Part shown: piece after piece, positions 44,292-54,297 of the stretch | Layout of the letters: each line of letters opens with the position of its first letter | Numbering within the stretch: position 1 is the first letter of the stretch | From: Plazaster borealis | Taxonomy: Eukaryota; Echinodermata; Asteroidea; Forcipulatida; Labidiasteridae | Reading direction: 5' to 3' | Length of the DNA: 64,000 nt | Assembly: GCA_021014325.1 (NCBI GenBank) | Contig: CM037467.1 | Location: 4,650,001-4,714,000, forward strand | Position numbers and translations under genes: made by a program | The notes under the pieces: generated by a model | Told to the model about the DNA's origin: nothing | What the model saw: the letters and a program-made list of their open reading frames with translations, nothing else | The model's database searches: none

Positions 44292-45660
44292 TGTCACAGT
44301 CAACCTGGGGCGACTGTAACGCGAAAGACATTTTCCACTCTTGAATGAAAGTCTCTTCGACAACAAATATTGTATTTACAATTATTTTACATTTATTTAC
44401 ACCTACTGGGGAAACTGCCCCATTTATGGATTCTGTACAATCAATCACTATCTCCAGTTCTACTGAAATTAACAAATTAGCTCAAAACACTTAGCAACTG
44501 ATTGATCCTTACAGGTAAGTCGACCATGTTCAATTATGAGTCCCTCTAATCTTGTGATGTCACACCCCCGAAAATATTATAAATTACAGGTGAGTCTCCT
44601 TAGACTATACTTGATATTTTATAAACAAAACAAAAAAAACACTTTCACAACAATTCTTTTCTGACTTTTAAAACGCTTAGCTTTTTGCGTCTTATTGACA
44701 CCCGCTCTACTCCATAGTCAATTAAATGTCTCCAATCAGAAGTTAATCAAATTTACACTTAAACAAAAGTTATTCTCTGGTCTGGCCTCCTGCCTCAATT
44801 CAAATTCCACTCCAAGCTCAACTCTGATCCCAACTCCAAAAGAAACGTCCAAAATATTTGGTGAATACAATTGGCCCACCGTGAAAATGTTCAAAGGTTA
44901 AACCTGTCCTCCGGTACAACTACAGCATCTCGCTCACTCTTCCGCTAACAATATGTAGGCACGGTCATAACTTCCGGCCTTCCTCCTTGTGCGTCTCAGA
45001 ACATCAAAACACGTCTCACTCTATGAGGGTATAGTCCCTTTAAACTTCTAGGAGAGGGTTAGATTCCTGCATCATCATCATGGCCATGATTTTCCCCTGC
45101 TTTCCAAACTCAAACTGCCAATCTCTGCCGCCTCAGCTCACTGCCAATCAATTGCTCAAAATAACAGCCTGATTTATCTGTTTCTGGTTTGGCAGTAAAA
45201 TTGCAGCAAAACAATAACCTCAAAGGTTTGAATTGTAGCGCGACACTGGTGAGATTTAGGCACTTCCAATACCTACTCAAATTCTCTCGCTATTTCTCTC
45301 TCAAAATTTCATGTTCCTTCTTCAAGAACCTATGTGAGACTACTGCCACTCCCTAAAATCTTGCATTCCACAACCTCCATGCAAAGTAGCCCACTCTTTC
45401 AGTGCACAACTATACATAATTATTCACAACAACCTGTGTGACTACACAAGTACAAAGGAAAGTGAAGGCACTGAACTCTGCACTTCTATTCATAAACAAA
45501 GTTACAAAATTAGCATAATAACAAGAGTTCACAACCTTTGGGGAGAAAAATACCTGTTCATTAGTGAATCTGCCCCTGTAAACTTAAAACATACATATTC
45601 ATTAGTAGATCTGCTCCTGCAAGATAAACACCATACATTAGAATGGGCCTAATTCTGACA
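44292..45660 (-). repeat. 3' LTR of the Gmr1-like element
   Basis: 1369 bp, TGTCAG...CTGACA-type termini (element strand starts TGTCAGAATTAGG and ends CTGTGACA). It differs from the other LTR by one substitution (around 44580, T against C) and two small indels (GAGAGGGTTAG against GAGAGGTTAG; TTTTCCCCTG against TTTTCCTG), three bases in all. AATAAA occurs on the element strand at 44392-44397, about 100 bp before the LTR end, a plausible polyadenylation signal. Confidence 0.97.
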
Positions 45661-45674
45661 ATATCTCCCCCCTT
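45661..45674 (-). promoter_or_regulatory. Polypurine tract (plus-strand DNA primer)
   Basis: On the element strand AAGGGGGGAG then ATAT directly precede the 3' LTR. This is the position and composition expected for the RNase H-resistant primer of second-strand synthesis. Confidence 0.85.
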
Positions 45675-45816
45675 GGAGAAAAAAAAATTAAGCAATTAAT
45701 TTTTTTTTTTTTCACTGTCAGAATTTTGATCTGCATCTGGAATGAAAACACAGCATCATTATTCACAAGATAATCCAACACTCGATTACATCAATTGGTA
45801 TATATACACTGTCTTA

Positions 45817-48800
45817 TTAACAACTTCTGCTCAGGTAGTCGGCTCCTACATTCTCACTACCTTTAATGGCTTCGATTCGGAACCTGTAGGGTTGTAGTGA
45901 TAAGGCCCAGCGAAGAATTCGGCTATTTGTGACTTTCGCTCGCTGAAGATAAACTAGGGGCTGATGGTCCGTCTCTAGAACGAATTCACGTCCATACAGA
46001 TAGGTTTGGAATTTTTGAACTGCCCATATGATGGCTAGGCACTCTCGTTCAATTGTTGAGTATGATCTCTCTCTTGGAAGTAGCTTCTTACTTGCATATG
46101 CGACTGGGAAGTCGATGCTGTCTTCACGTTGAAGAAGAACGGCGCCAATGCCGATGTCGGATGCATCAGTACGAAGTAAGAACTGCTTTCTGCAATCAGG
46201 TAGATGAAGAACAGGGGTCGTGATGAGTCTTTTCTTCAATGTCCGAAATGCGAGTTCCTGACTCTTCTCCCATTCGATGTGATTTGGCTCTCTCTTCTTT
46301 GTTTTGTCAGTCAGTGGGACGGCGATTGCAGCATAATTAGGGATAAACTTCCTGTAATACCCAGTGAGTCCTAAAAAGGATCGAAGCTGCTTTTTAGTTT
46401 TAGGCTGTGGTGCATTCTGGATAGTAGTCAGTTTCTCTGGTAGTGGCTCAATTTGACCTTGTCCTATGATGTGACCTAAGTACTCTAGTTTGTTGAATCC
46501 AATGAAACACTTTGATGGGCGTGCTGTTAAACCTGCGGCTATCAGTCTTTGAAAAAGTTCGTCAACGGTGTCTAAATGTTTCTGCCATGTGTGGGTGTGC
46601 ACTAAAATGTCGTCGATAAAATTGTCAACACAACTCATTCCTCGAAGCAAGTTCCGCATCATTCTGCTGAAGGTTGCAGGAGCATTGACGAGTCCAAATG
46701 GCATGGTACAAAACTGAAAAAGACCGTCTGGGGTTACAAATGCCGTTTTCTCTCTGGCTGCTTCTTGTAGTGGGATTTGCCAATATCCTTTGCTGAGGTC
46801 GATCTTTGTGAAGTATTTGTCATTGGCAAGTTTTGCAAAAATTTCATCAGGATCAGGCATAGGCTCGGCGTCAAATACTGTGATTCGGTTAAGTCTTCTA
46901 AAGTCTATACAAAACCGTTGGGTTCCATCTTTTTTCCTGACGAGGACGATTGGTGATGCATACGGTGCGTCGGAAGGTTCTATAACGCCCATTTCCAACA
47001 TGGACTTAATCTCATCCTTCACTGTGTCTCTCAGTGCATGGGGTAATGGGTACGGTTTTGATCTTATTGGATCTAGCGATGTCAGCTTAATGTCATGTTT
47101 CGTGATGGTTGTCTGCCCTGGTAAGTCGGTTAATACAGCAGCATGCTTTTGCAGTAGTTGTTGTACTTCATGAACTTGATCTGTGCTCAATTCCTCACAT
47201 ACCTTGACGTCCTGAATTGTTTCATTTGCTGTCAAGCTTGGGAGTCGTACTGAGTCTTCATATTCCGTCATATCTTGTTCTATTTGTTCTGCATCAGGTT
47301 CTGTCTCGATGACAGCGGTAGCCACAAAGTCGAACATTCCTGTAGGTAAACTTTGGCTGAAAGCACCACAAATATCAGAGTGATTAGTGGATTGTTCAAT
47401 GTACAACTTCAGAAGATTGATATGAAATGTCTTGGTTCTGTTACCCAAGTCGATGGTGTAGTCACAATTACTCATTCGTTTGATGACACTAAATGGACCC
47501 TTCCATTGAAGTAGAAGTTTGTTGTTGTCGGCAGGGAGCAGTAGGAGTACCTTGTCTCCTTCCTTGAGTCGGCGTGGTTTGGACTTCCTGTCATAATACT
47601 TGCGATATCTCTCTGTAGATTTCTTCAACTCTTCCTGTGCTAACTGGCATGTATCTTCAATTCGAGTTCGCAGATCTAGTACATACTGGTAAGTTGTCTT
47701 TACTTCTGGAGCTTCAATGTTGTCTGACCAGAGTTCTTTTAATATGGCCATAGGACCTCTCACTGTCCTTCCATACAAAAGTTCGAACGGCGCAAATCCA
47801 GTGCTGGATTGAGGTGTCTCTCGATATGCAAATAAAAGTGGGCTTATATACCTGTCCCAGTCTTTAGGTCTCTCAGCACATAGTCGTTTCAACATCTGTT
47901 TTAAGCTTCCATTAAACCTTTCAACAAGGCCGTTGCAGGCAGGATGGTATGGCGTGGTCGTTAGCTGCTTGATGGAGAGAAGTCTGCTTACTTCCTTCAT
48001 GATACCCGATGTGAACTGGGCTCCTTGGTCCGTTAATATCTCTCGAGGGATGCCAACTCGTGTGAATACATCGACTAAAGCTTCCGCAACTCGAAGTGTC
48101 TCGATGCTCTTAAGAGGTATTGCCTCAGGGTAGCGAGTAGCGTAGTCCACCATGGTTAACACGTACCGGTTGCCTCTGTCTGTAATTGGAGCCATTGGTC
48201 CTACGATGTCAACTGCAATGCGTTGAAAAGGAACATCAATTAATGGCATCTGACCCATTGGTACTCTTGTAACTTTGCCTTTTGGGATGGTTCTTTGACA
48301 TATGTCGCAGGAGCGGCAAAAGCGTTGTATGTCGGATTGTACACCTGGCCAAAAGAAGTTTGACAAAACCTTATCTGCTGTTCTTTTTGAACCTTGATGC
48401 CCTCCTAAAATCGACTCATGCGCCAATTTCATGACGAGCACTCTCTGTGGTTTAGGTACAACTAGCTGTGTGATAGCATTGCCATTGTCTACTCTTGGGC
48501 TTTGGAAATGACGATATATTAAACCCTTCTTCTTGAAGAAGTGTGATGTATTCTCACCTTTTCCAACTTTAATGTCTCGTGTCTCTACTAATTCTCTTAC
48601 TCGCTGTAGTGTGGGGTCGTCTTGTTGTCCTTTGCGGATTTCATCTGCAGTCACTTCTGGTAGTGCACTTGACACCTTCAAAGCACGAACGGGTTTCTCT
48701 TCAGCTGCTTTCTGGGCTCTTGTCTGCACAGCATGGGTGTGTAAGTACGTCTCTTCCGGTTTCCTCTCATGTTCACAATCATCTGATTTCTTGTCATAGG

Positions 48801-50553
48801 CCCAGTTGGGATCTGGATCACCTGGATCACGAGCTTGTGGAATATTGCCAACAATAACGTCGTAAATAGGATTAGTCATACACACTGCATCTACGGACCC
48901 AATGAAATATGGCGAGTCAATCTTGACCTGAGCAAGGGGTAACTTGCTAACAGTGTTATCCACAAAGACGCAATATTTACTTTCACCTGTCATTTGGTTG
49001 TCTTTTACAAGGCTTCTTCGAATAAGTACACCAGAGCAGCCTGTATCTCTCAAAACTGATACCGATCTACTACCAACGTTTCCATATACCACTGGCATAC
49101 CTCTAAGAAAATCTGGTTTACAAGCAGCACTCATGATAGGTAGGTTGTGCCCACACTTCAGAGTTACAAACCCTCCACGTGAACAACAGTCTGGTATATT
49201 CATACATGCTATATGTACCTGCTTGGCGAGGGGTGGCGTGGAGTTAGGGTGGTGTCCACACTTTTCACAGTCACCACTCGGTTGAGGTTGACTGGTTGAC
49301 ATCTGCTGTTGTGTGTTCGGTTGGGAATCTGTAGATGGAAGCTGATCTGAAGAAAAGTCTGAAGTTAATAATCCAGCAATTTTGGTTTGAGTTCTCTGAG
49401 GGTTTTTATAGCAATACCGTGCTATGTGCCCCGTCTTACCACAAAAAAAACATTCTGGTATTGACCTTGAACTGGTTGCTTGAGGACCTGTTTTATTGGA
49501 GTACTGTGGCGCTGGTTGCCTTGTTTCCATTCCTTTCTCATGTCCTGTAGGTTTAAAACCTTTGTCATATCTAGGATGGTTACTACCTCTGATTCTATCT
49601 GATCTGTTGGAAGAAAAGTTAGATGGTTTAATGTCCTGACCAAAAATACCTCCTCTTGCTTCAGCAAACTTTTCTGCTAACTCGGCCATAGCTGTAATAT
49701 CTTTTGGTTTTCTTTCCTTAAGAAACAATGATAAATCAAGGCTGCAAGCGTTAATGAATTGCTCTCTAAGAAGCAAATCCTTCAGATTATCAAAGTTCTT
49801 CTTAATCTTTGCAAGGTCTGTCCACCTACAAAAGTAATTATCAAGTCTTACCACAAATTGTCTTGGACCCTCATACTTTTCAGGCTTAGCCGAGCGCAAT
49901 TTCTGCCGAAAACCTTCCTCTGTAAGATTGTACCTTTTAAGCAAGGCAGTCTTAAGACAGTCATATTCTGAGGCTTCATAAACAGACAATCTAGAATACA
50001 CTTCAAGGGCTTTCCCTTTTAAAAGTGCACTGAGGTTAACAGCCCAGGCATTTCCAGGCCAATTTTGCGCAGCGGCATACCTCTCAAATCTCTGCAGATA
50101 TGCATCTAGTTCATCTTTATCGTCATCAAATGTTGGAAGCTTTGGGCCACGAGATTGGAAATTTGGTTTATGTGCCTGACTTGAATAACCTCCTGCTGCT
50201 GACATTTCAGCCGTAACAGTCGCCAATTTGAGTTGGATCGCTAAAGCCTCTGTTTCTTGCTTTCTAAGTTCTATTTGAGCAGCTCTCTTATCCCTCTCTT
50301 CATTCTCTTTCTCCTTTCTCTCAACTTTCATCCGTTCTTGCTCTTTCTGAACAAACTCTCTTAAATCACTTCCCTGTAACTCCATCTCTTTACCTATGGA
50401 AGCTAACCGTTCGATATCCATACCTAAACGCTTTTGGGATGCGGCAGCACTAAGAAGCAATTGTTTGGGTTGGAACTGAGCCGCCAGAGATCCGCAGCCA
50501 AAAGTCTGGAAAATCAAAAGAAAATACAAATTACTCCATACCTCAATAAACAC
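45817..50553 (-). CDS. Gag-Pol polyprotein of Gmr1-like Ty3/gypsy element
   Basis: Single ORF, 1578 aa, no frameshift or internal stop. In order: a coiled coil rich in E/K/R (about 45-118); Gag capsid-like region (about 135-300); zinc knuckle C368-x2-C371-x4-H376-x4-C381; a further Cys/His-rich stretch (429-478); aspartic protease DTG at 503-505 with a distal YDVIVGN (564-570); integrase with H712/H719/C749/C752 zinc site, catalytic D782, D842 and E878 (DD35E), and a GPF-type module at 1017-1051; reverse transcriptase with FRRLN (1218-1222), D1252 and FIDD (1312-1315); RNase H with D1463, E1504, D1529 and D1572. Integrase thus precedes RT. ATG at 50553 is the first in frame, but Met45 is also a reasonable start because residues 1-44 lack Gag character. 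Translation as one chain implies control of the Gag:Pol ratio by processing or by unknown means. Confidence 0.95.
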   Translation of the reverse strand: MFIEVWSNLYFLLIFQTFGCGSLAAQFQPKQLLLSAAASQKRLGMDIERLASIGKEMELQGSDLREFVQKEQERMKVERKEKENEERDKRAAQIELRKQETEALAIQLKLATVTAEMSAAGGYSSQAHKPNFQSRGPKLPTFDDDKDELDAYLQRFERYAAAQNWPGNAWAVNLSALLKGKALEVYSRLSVYEASEYDCLKTALLKRYNLTEEGFRQKLRSAKPEKYEGPRQFVVRLDNYFCRWTDLAKIKKNFDNLKDLLLREQFINACSLDLSLFLKERKPKDITAMAELAEKFAEARGGIFGQDIKPSNFSSNRSDRIRGSNHPRYDKGFKPTGHEKGMETRQPAPQYSNKTGPQATSSRSIPECFFCGKTGHIARYCYKNPQRTQTKIAGLLTSDFSSDQLPSTDSQPNTQQQMSTSQPQPSGDCEKCGHHPNSTPPLAKQVHIACMNIPDCCSRGGFVTLKCGHNLPIMSAACKPDFLRGMPVVYGNVGSRSVSVLRDTGCSGVLIRRSLVKDNQMTGESKYCVFVDNTVSKLPLAQVKIDSPYFIGSVDAVCMTNPIYDVIVGNIPQARDPGDPDPNWAYDKKSDDCEHERKPEETYLHTHAVQTRAQKAAEEKPVRALKVSSALPEVTADEIRKGQQDDPTLQRVRELVETRDIKVGKGENTSHFFKKKGLIYRHFQSPRVDNGNAITQLVVPKPQRVLVMKLAHESILGGHQGSKRTADKVLSNFFWPGVQSDIQRFCRSCDICQRTIPKGKVTRVPMGQMPLIDVPFQRIAVDIVGPMAPITDRGNRYVLTMVDYATRYPEAIPLKSIETLRVAEALVDVFTRVGIPREILTDQGAQFTSGIMKEVSRLLSIKQLTTTPYHPACNGLVERFNGSLKQMLKRLCAERPKDWDRYISPLLFAYRETPQSSTGFAPFELLYGRTVRGPMAILKELWSDNIEAPEVKTTYQYVLDLRTRIEDTCQLAQEELKKSTERYRKYYDRKSKPRRLKEGDKVLLLLPADNNKLLLQWKGPFSVIKRMSNCDYTIDLGNRTKTFHINLLKLYIEQSTNHSDICGAFSQSLPTGMFDFVATAVIETEPDAEQIEQDMTEYEDSVRLPSLTANETIQDVKVCEELSTDQVHEVQQLLQKHAAVLTDLPGQTTITKHDIKLTSLDPIRSKPYPLPHALRDTVKDEIKSMLEMGVIEPSDAPYASPIVLVRKKDGTQRFCIDFRRLNRITVFDAEPMPDPDEIFAKLANDKYFTKIDLSKGYWQIPLQEAAREKTAFVTPDGLFQFCTMPFGLVNAPATFSRMMRNLLRGMSCVDNFIDDILVHTHTWQKHLDTVDELFQRLIAAGLTARPSKCFIGFNKLEYLGHIIGQGQIEPLPEKLTTIQNAPQPKTKKQLRSFLGLTGYYRKFIPNYAAIAVPLTDKTKKREPNHIEWEKSQELAFRTLKKRLITTPVLHLPDCRKQFLLRTDASDIGIGAVLLQREDSIDFPVAYASKKLLPRERSYSTIERECLAIIWAVQKFQTYLYGREFVLETDHQPLVYLQRAKVTNSRILRWALSLQPYRFRIEAIKGSENVGADYLSRSC

Positions 50554-50615
50554 ATTAGCCTTAGACTACAATCATTCATAGCAAGCTAGTGTCTTTCTTT
50601 TTACATAACACCCGT

Positions 50616-50632
50616 TCCCGGACGAGCCCCCA
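50616..50632 (-). promoter_or_regulatory. Primer-binding site, tRNA-Pro
   Basis: Element strand TGGGGGCTCGTCCGGGA, three bases after the 5' LTR. It is complementary to the 3' end of tRNA-Pro including the CCA (plus strand TCCCGGACGAGCCCCCA). The same 17 bases are known from retroviruses primed by tRNA-Pro. All 17 positions fit from memory of the tRNA sequence. Confidence 0.85.
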
Positions 50633-50635
50633 AAA

Positions 50636-52001
50636 TGTCACAGTCAACCTGGGGCGACTGTAACGCGAAAGACATTTTCCACTCTTGAATGAAAGTCTCT
50701 TCGACAACAAATATTGTATTTACAATTATTTTACATTTATTTACACCTACTGGGGAAACTGCCCCATTTATGGATTCTGTACAATCAATCACTATCTCCA
50801 GTTCTACTGAAATTAACAAATTAGCTCAAAACACTTAGCAACTGATTGATCCTTACAGGTAAGTCGACCATGTTCAATTATGAGTCCCTCTAATCTTGTG
50901 ATGTCACACCCCCGAAAATATTACAAATTACAGGTGAGTCTCCTTAGACTATACTTGATATTTTATAAACAAAACAAAAAAAACACTTTCACAACAATTC
51001 TTTTCTGACTTTTAAAACGCTTAGCTTTTTGCGTCTTATTGACACCCGCTCTACTCCATAGTCAATTAAATGTCTCCAATCAGAAGTTAATCAAATTTAC
51101 ACTTAAACAAAAGTTATTCTCTGGTCTGGCCTCCTGCCTCAATTCAAATTCCACTCCAAGCTCAACTCTGATCCCAACTCCAAAAGAAACGTCCAAAATA
51201 TTTGGTGAATACAATTGGCCCACCGTGAAAATGTTCAAAGGTTAAACCTGTCCTCCGGTACAACTACAGCATCTCGCTCACTCTTCCGCTAACAATATGT
51301 AGGCACGGTCATAACTTCCGGCCTTCCTCCTTGTGCGTCTCAGAACATCAAAACACGTCTCACTCTATGAGGGTATAGTCCCTTTAAACTTCTAGGAGAG
51401 GTTAGATTCCTGCATCATCATCATGGCCATGATTTTCCTGCTTTCCAAACTCAAACTGCCAATCTCTGCCGCCTCAGCTCACTGCCAATCAATTGCTCAA
51501 AATAACAGCCTGATTTATCTGTTTCTGGTTTGGCAGTAAAATTGCAGCAAAACAATAACCTCAAAGGTTTGAATTGTAGCGCGACACTGGTGAGATTTAG
51601 GCACTTCCAATACCTACTCAAATTCTCTCGCTATTTCTCTCTCAAAATTTCATGTTCCTTCTTCAAGAACCTATGTGAGACTACTGCCACTCCCTAAAAT
51701 CTTGCATTCCACAACCTCCATGCAAAGTAGCCCACTCTTTCAGTGCACAACTATACATAATTATTCACAACAACCTGTGTGACTACACAAGTACAAAGGA
51801 AAGTGAAGGCACTGAACTCTGCACTTCTATTCATAAACAAAGTTACAAAATTAGCATAATAACAAGAGTTCACAACCTTTGGGGAGAAAAATACCTGTTC
51901 ATTAGTGAATCTGCCCCTGTAAACTTAAAACATACATATTCATTAGTAGATCTGCTCCTGCAAGATAAACACCATACATTAGAATGGGCCTAATTCTGAC
52001 A
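50636..52001 (-). repeat. 5' LTR of the Gmr1-like element
   Basis: 1366 bp, the upstream LTR in element orientation and so the likely promoter. The short plus-strand open frame inside (51039-51245) is repeated exactly in the other LTR (44695-44901) and is not a gene by itself. Confidence 0.97.
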
Positions 52002-52006
52002 GATCT
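52002..52006. repeat. Target-site duplication GATCT, right
   Basis: Matches 44287-44291 exactly. Confidence 0.9.
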
Positions 52007-52211
52007 GTTTAACTGAGTTTACTTTCATATGTTTCATGGAAACATTTACTTGCCCAACAATAGGGCCTATAATATAATTGTTTTAAATTCATATACAACG
52101 TTAAACTAAAGTACTTGACGAAATAGAATTGCGGGCACGAACAATTCAATTTGGTTGGCACCAACTTGGTCCCGGAAGTTCGAATACGCGCGAGACTTGC
52201 GCTCTCTGATT
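52007..52211. mobile_element. Family I TIR element, copy I3, right part
   Basis: Continues the element cut at 44291 and ends 'GTTCGAATACGCGCGAGACT' + TGCGC, the inverted family I terminus. Together the two parts give about 480 bp in opposite orientation to I2. Confidence 0.8.
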
Positions 52212-53100
52212 CAGCGTCCATAACATAAGTACCCGTAATTCACATCAACCCCGCACTCTGTAGGCACAAGTAATTTATTAATCTATGGTCTGGCTATGGA
52301 TATTTCTTTCCTCCGTTGTCTGACCGTATAGACCAAAGATGAACAAACCAAACCCATTAAATTAGCATTGATCCGGGCTAATTATTAACGAAAGGCAAAA
52401 CAACACTGCCAGCTAACGAGGTGTATAATTGACGGCCATTACGACTACACTGGTTTATTATTAGAAATAGACACAATGACGGAGGTTACTGTAATCTAGT
52501 CAGGTTGCTTAGGTCAATATTTTGACGAGATCGTGACCGACTGGCCCAAAGCACCAAACTTGGTAGATATATCCTTTTGGTCCTATAGATAAGATATTTA
52601 GAAGGGGTGACACCCGAACATTTTTTCGAAAGGGTACCTAATTTGCATAAATCTAAAATGACACCTAATTTGCATAAATCTAAAATGTGGCCGCTGGTTT
52701 CCAGTTGAGTGATGTGTATTCAGCGCTATATTAATTGATAAAAGGGATTGTATTACTTATTTCTAGTTATAAAGTCAAAGTAAACTGATGCTTAAGACTA
52801 ATTATCACTTATTAAGACTCAAACTTAGTTTGGTTTCAGCAATTTTGTTTTTTAATCTAGTTTATTTCATCGTGTTCATGTTTTGGTTCTGTCTTTGTCT
52901 AACCTGTCAGTCCGTGTGTTCTTTTTCCTTGTGTGTCCGTGTGTCTGTCTGTCCATTAGTCATCTCACCACAAGCCTCGTCTTCGAGAAGATGAATCAAT
53001 ACCCATATCGCATTGTACTTTATCGACGATTTTACTCTTGTTGTATTTGTTATCTCGCAATGATTAATATTCTTTATTTGGAGAGGAATGTAACTTTGAA
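52212..53100. other. No gene supported
   Basis: AT-rich, single-copy-looking sequence. Open frames at 52788-53104 have no domain. A direct repeat 'acctaatttgcataaatctaaaatg' is seen near 52637 and 52665. Confidence 0.45.
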
Positions 53101-53467
53101 TTAAAGGCACTGAACACGTTTGGTAATTGTCAAAGACCAGTGTTCTCACTTGGTGTATCCCAACATGCATAAAATAACAAGCCTGTGAAAATTTGGGCTC
53201 AATTGGTCATCGAAGTTGCAAGAAAGTGATGAAAGAAAAAACACCCTTGTTGTAAAAATGTGTGTGCTTTCAGATAGGAATAAAAGGCTTCTTGCAAGAA
53301 GTTTTTATTATTTTATAGTGAGAAATTACCTCTTTCTCAAAAACTACGTTACTTCAGAGGGAGTCGTTTCTTTTATACTATCAAGAGCTCTCCGTTGCTT
53401 GTTACCAAGTAAGTTGTTATGCTAATATTTGTTTTGAGTCATTACTAAACGTGAAAAATACCTTTAA
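53101..53467 (-). mobile_element. MITE family A, copy A9
   Basis: TTAA at 53101-53104 and 53464-53467; opposite orientation. The left end is close to consensus, while the right end 'ACTAAACGTGAAAAATACCTTTAA' has decayed. A small deletion removes 'CTACAATG' before 'TTTTATACTATCAA'. Confidence 0.9.
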
Positions 53468-54297
53468 ATTGAAATTTATGTACGAGAAAACTTCAGACGA
53501 GTGAATCTCGAGCCTCTTCCCTCCCTGATGCCTGTATCGAGTTGTTAATCTTTTCCCGCCACTATAACTCTTTATCTTGCTGTCATCACAGTTGTCGCAT
53601 CCCCTTTACGCAGCAGCAATGATTACCGATTGGCATCTACTATGAAAGGGGTCTGACTATGATTTGCCCCTTCAGCCTAGGGCTATTTTCGAAACCAAGG
53701 TTTGAGCTTGGGCTCCGGCTAAGGCTCCCTGAATTATTTTGAAAACGTGGGCTTTCGGTACGGGATTTCAAACAGACGGACGGTTTCAAACAAGCAGGAG
53801 CCCAAGAAAGCAATAAGATTCATCTTAAGATGAGTTGGCAATATCACCATTTGTAATGTGACTTCACACTTTGCTTAGCAATTACGATTGATACACAGTT
53901 AAGATCAATTTGATAAATCGGCCCCTGGTTTGATAACATCCATTTGAATCGGAGGAAAACAAAATGGCTACAACGTACAGTCCCTTCCAATTGATTGCAC
54001 GGCTACGGCTACGGCTGTTGCTAAAGGATGTCATATACGTCAACGCATGATGAAGCGGAAATCTAGCCGTAGCCGTAGCTTTAGCCGCCAATTCGGACAT
54101 GGCCTAAGGTATGAAAACAGTAATGTTTATGAACTCTGAATCGAGTTCGGCGTTGAGGTTTTATTTCTTCTTCCTACTGGCACGAGGTTAAATTATTCCC
54201 AGTGAGATGTCGTCGGCATCATTGCATCTGACAACCTACCTCGGTTGAATGTCACTTAGGGTTTAATATTCGATATGCCTCGGATCAGATGGCACCT
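53468..54297. other. No gene; small repeats only
   Basis: Holds a diverged relative of the 13612 element (53695-53812, 'gcttgggctccggctaaggctcc...aagcaggagcccaag') and family E copy E3. A local inverted repeat 'ACGGCTACGGCTACGGCTG' / 'TAGCCGTAGCCGTAGC' occurs at 53999-54088. Confidence 0.55.
53815..53932 (-). mobile_element. Repeat family E, copy E3
   Basis: Reverse of E1/E2: 'CATCTTAAGATGAGTTGGCA', 'TGTGACTTCACACTTTGCTT', 'AGCAATTACGATTGATACAC', ending 'TTGATAAATCGGCCCC'. Confidence 0.75.

Larger units (their letters stand above)
44292..52001 (-). mobile_element. Complete Gmr1-like Ty3/gypsy LTR retrotransposon
   Basis: 7710 bp, transcribed on the minus strand (5' LTR at 50636-52001, 3' LTR at 44292-45660). 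All parts are present: two nearly identical LTRs with TG...CA ends, a tRNA-Pro primer site, one gag-pol ORF of 1578 codons, a polypurine tract and a 5-bp target duplication. Pol order is PR-IN-RT-RH, the arrangement known from the Gmr1 group of deuterostome Ty3/gypsy elements. No envelope-like ORF exists between RNase H and the polypurine tract (about 140 bp). The intact ORF and LTR identity indicate a recent insertion, and it may still be able to move. Confidence 0.95.

Noticed and set aside
44695..44901. Identical 68-codon plus-strand ORFs in both LTRs (also 51039-51245)
   Set aside because: They are identical because the LTRs are; no domain, and they oppose the direction of element transcription.
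45675..45816. Possible envelope gene after RNase H
   Set aside because: Only about 140 bp lie between the pol stop and the polypurine tract; no room for an env ORF.
46900..47500. Chromodomain at the integrase C-terminus
   Set aside because: After the GPF module (residues 1017-1051) the chain continues straight into the linker before RT; no chromodomain pattern seen.
50490..50540. Mini-intron signals at the start of the gag ORF (GAG|GTATGG ... TTTTCCAG|)
   Set aside because: The span is under 40 nt, too short for a normal animal intron, and the frame is open through it. The TTTTGATTTTCCAG could still serve as an acceptor for an upstream donor, but none is evident.
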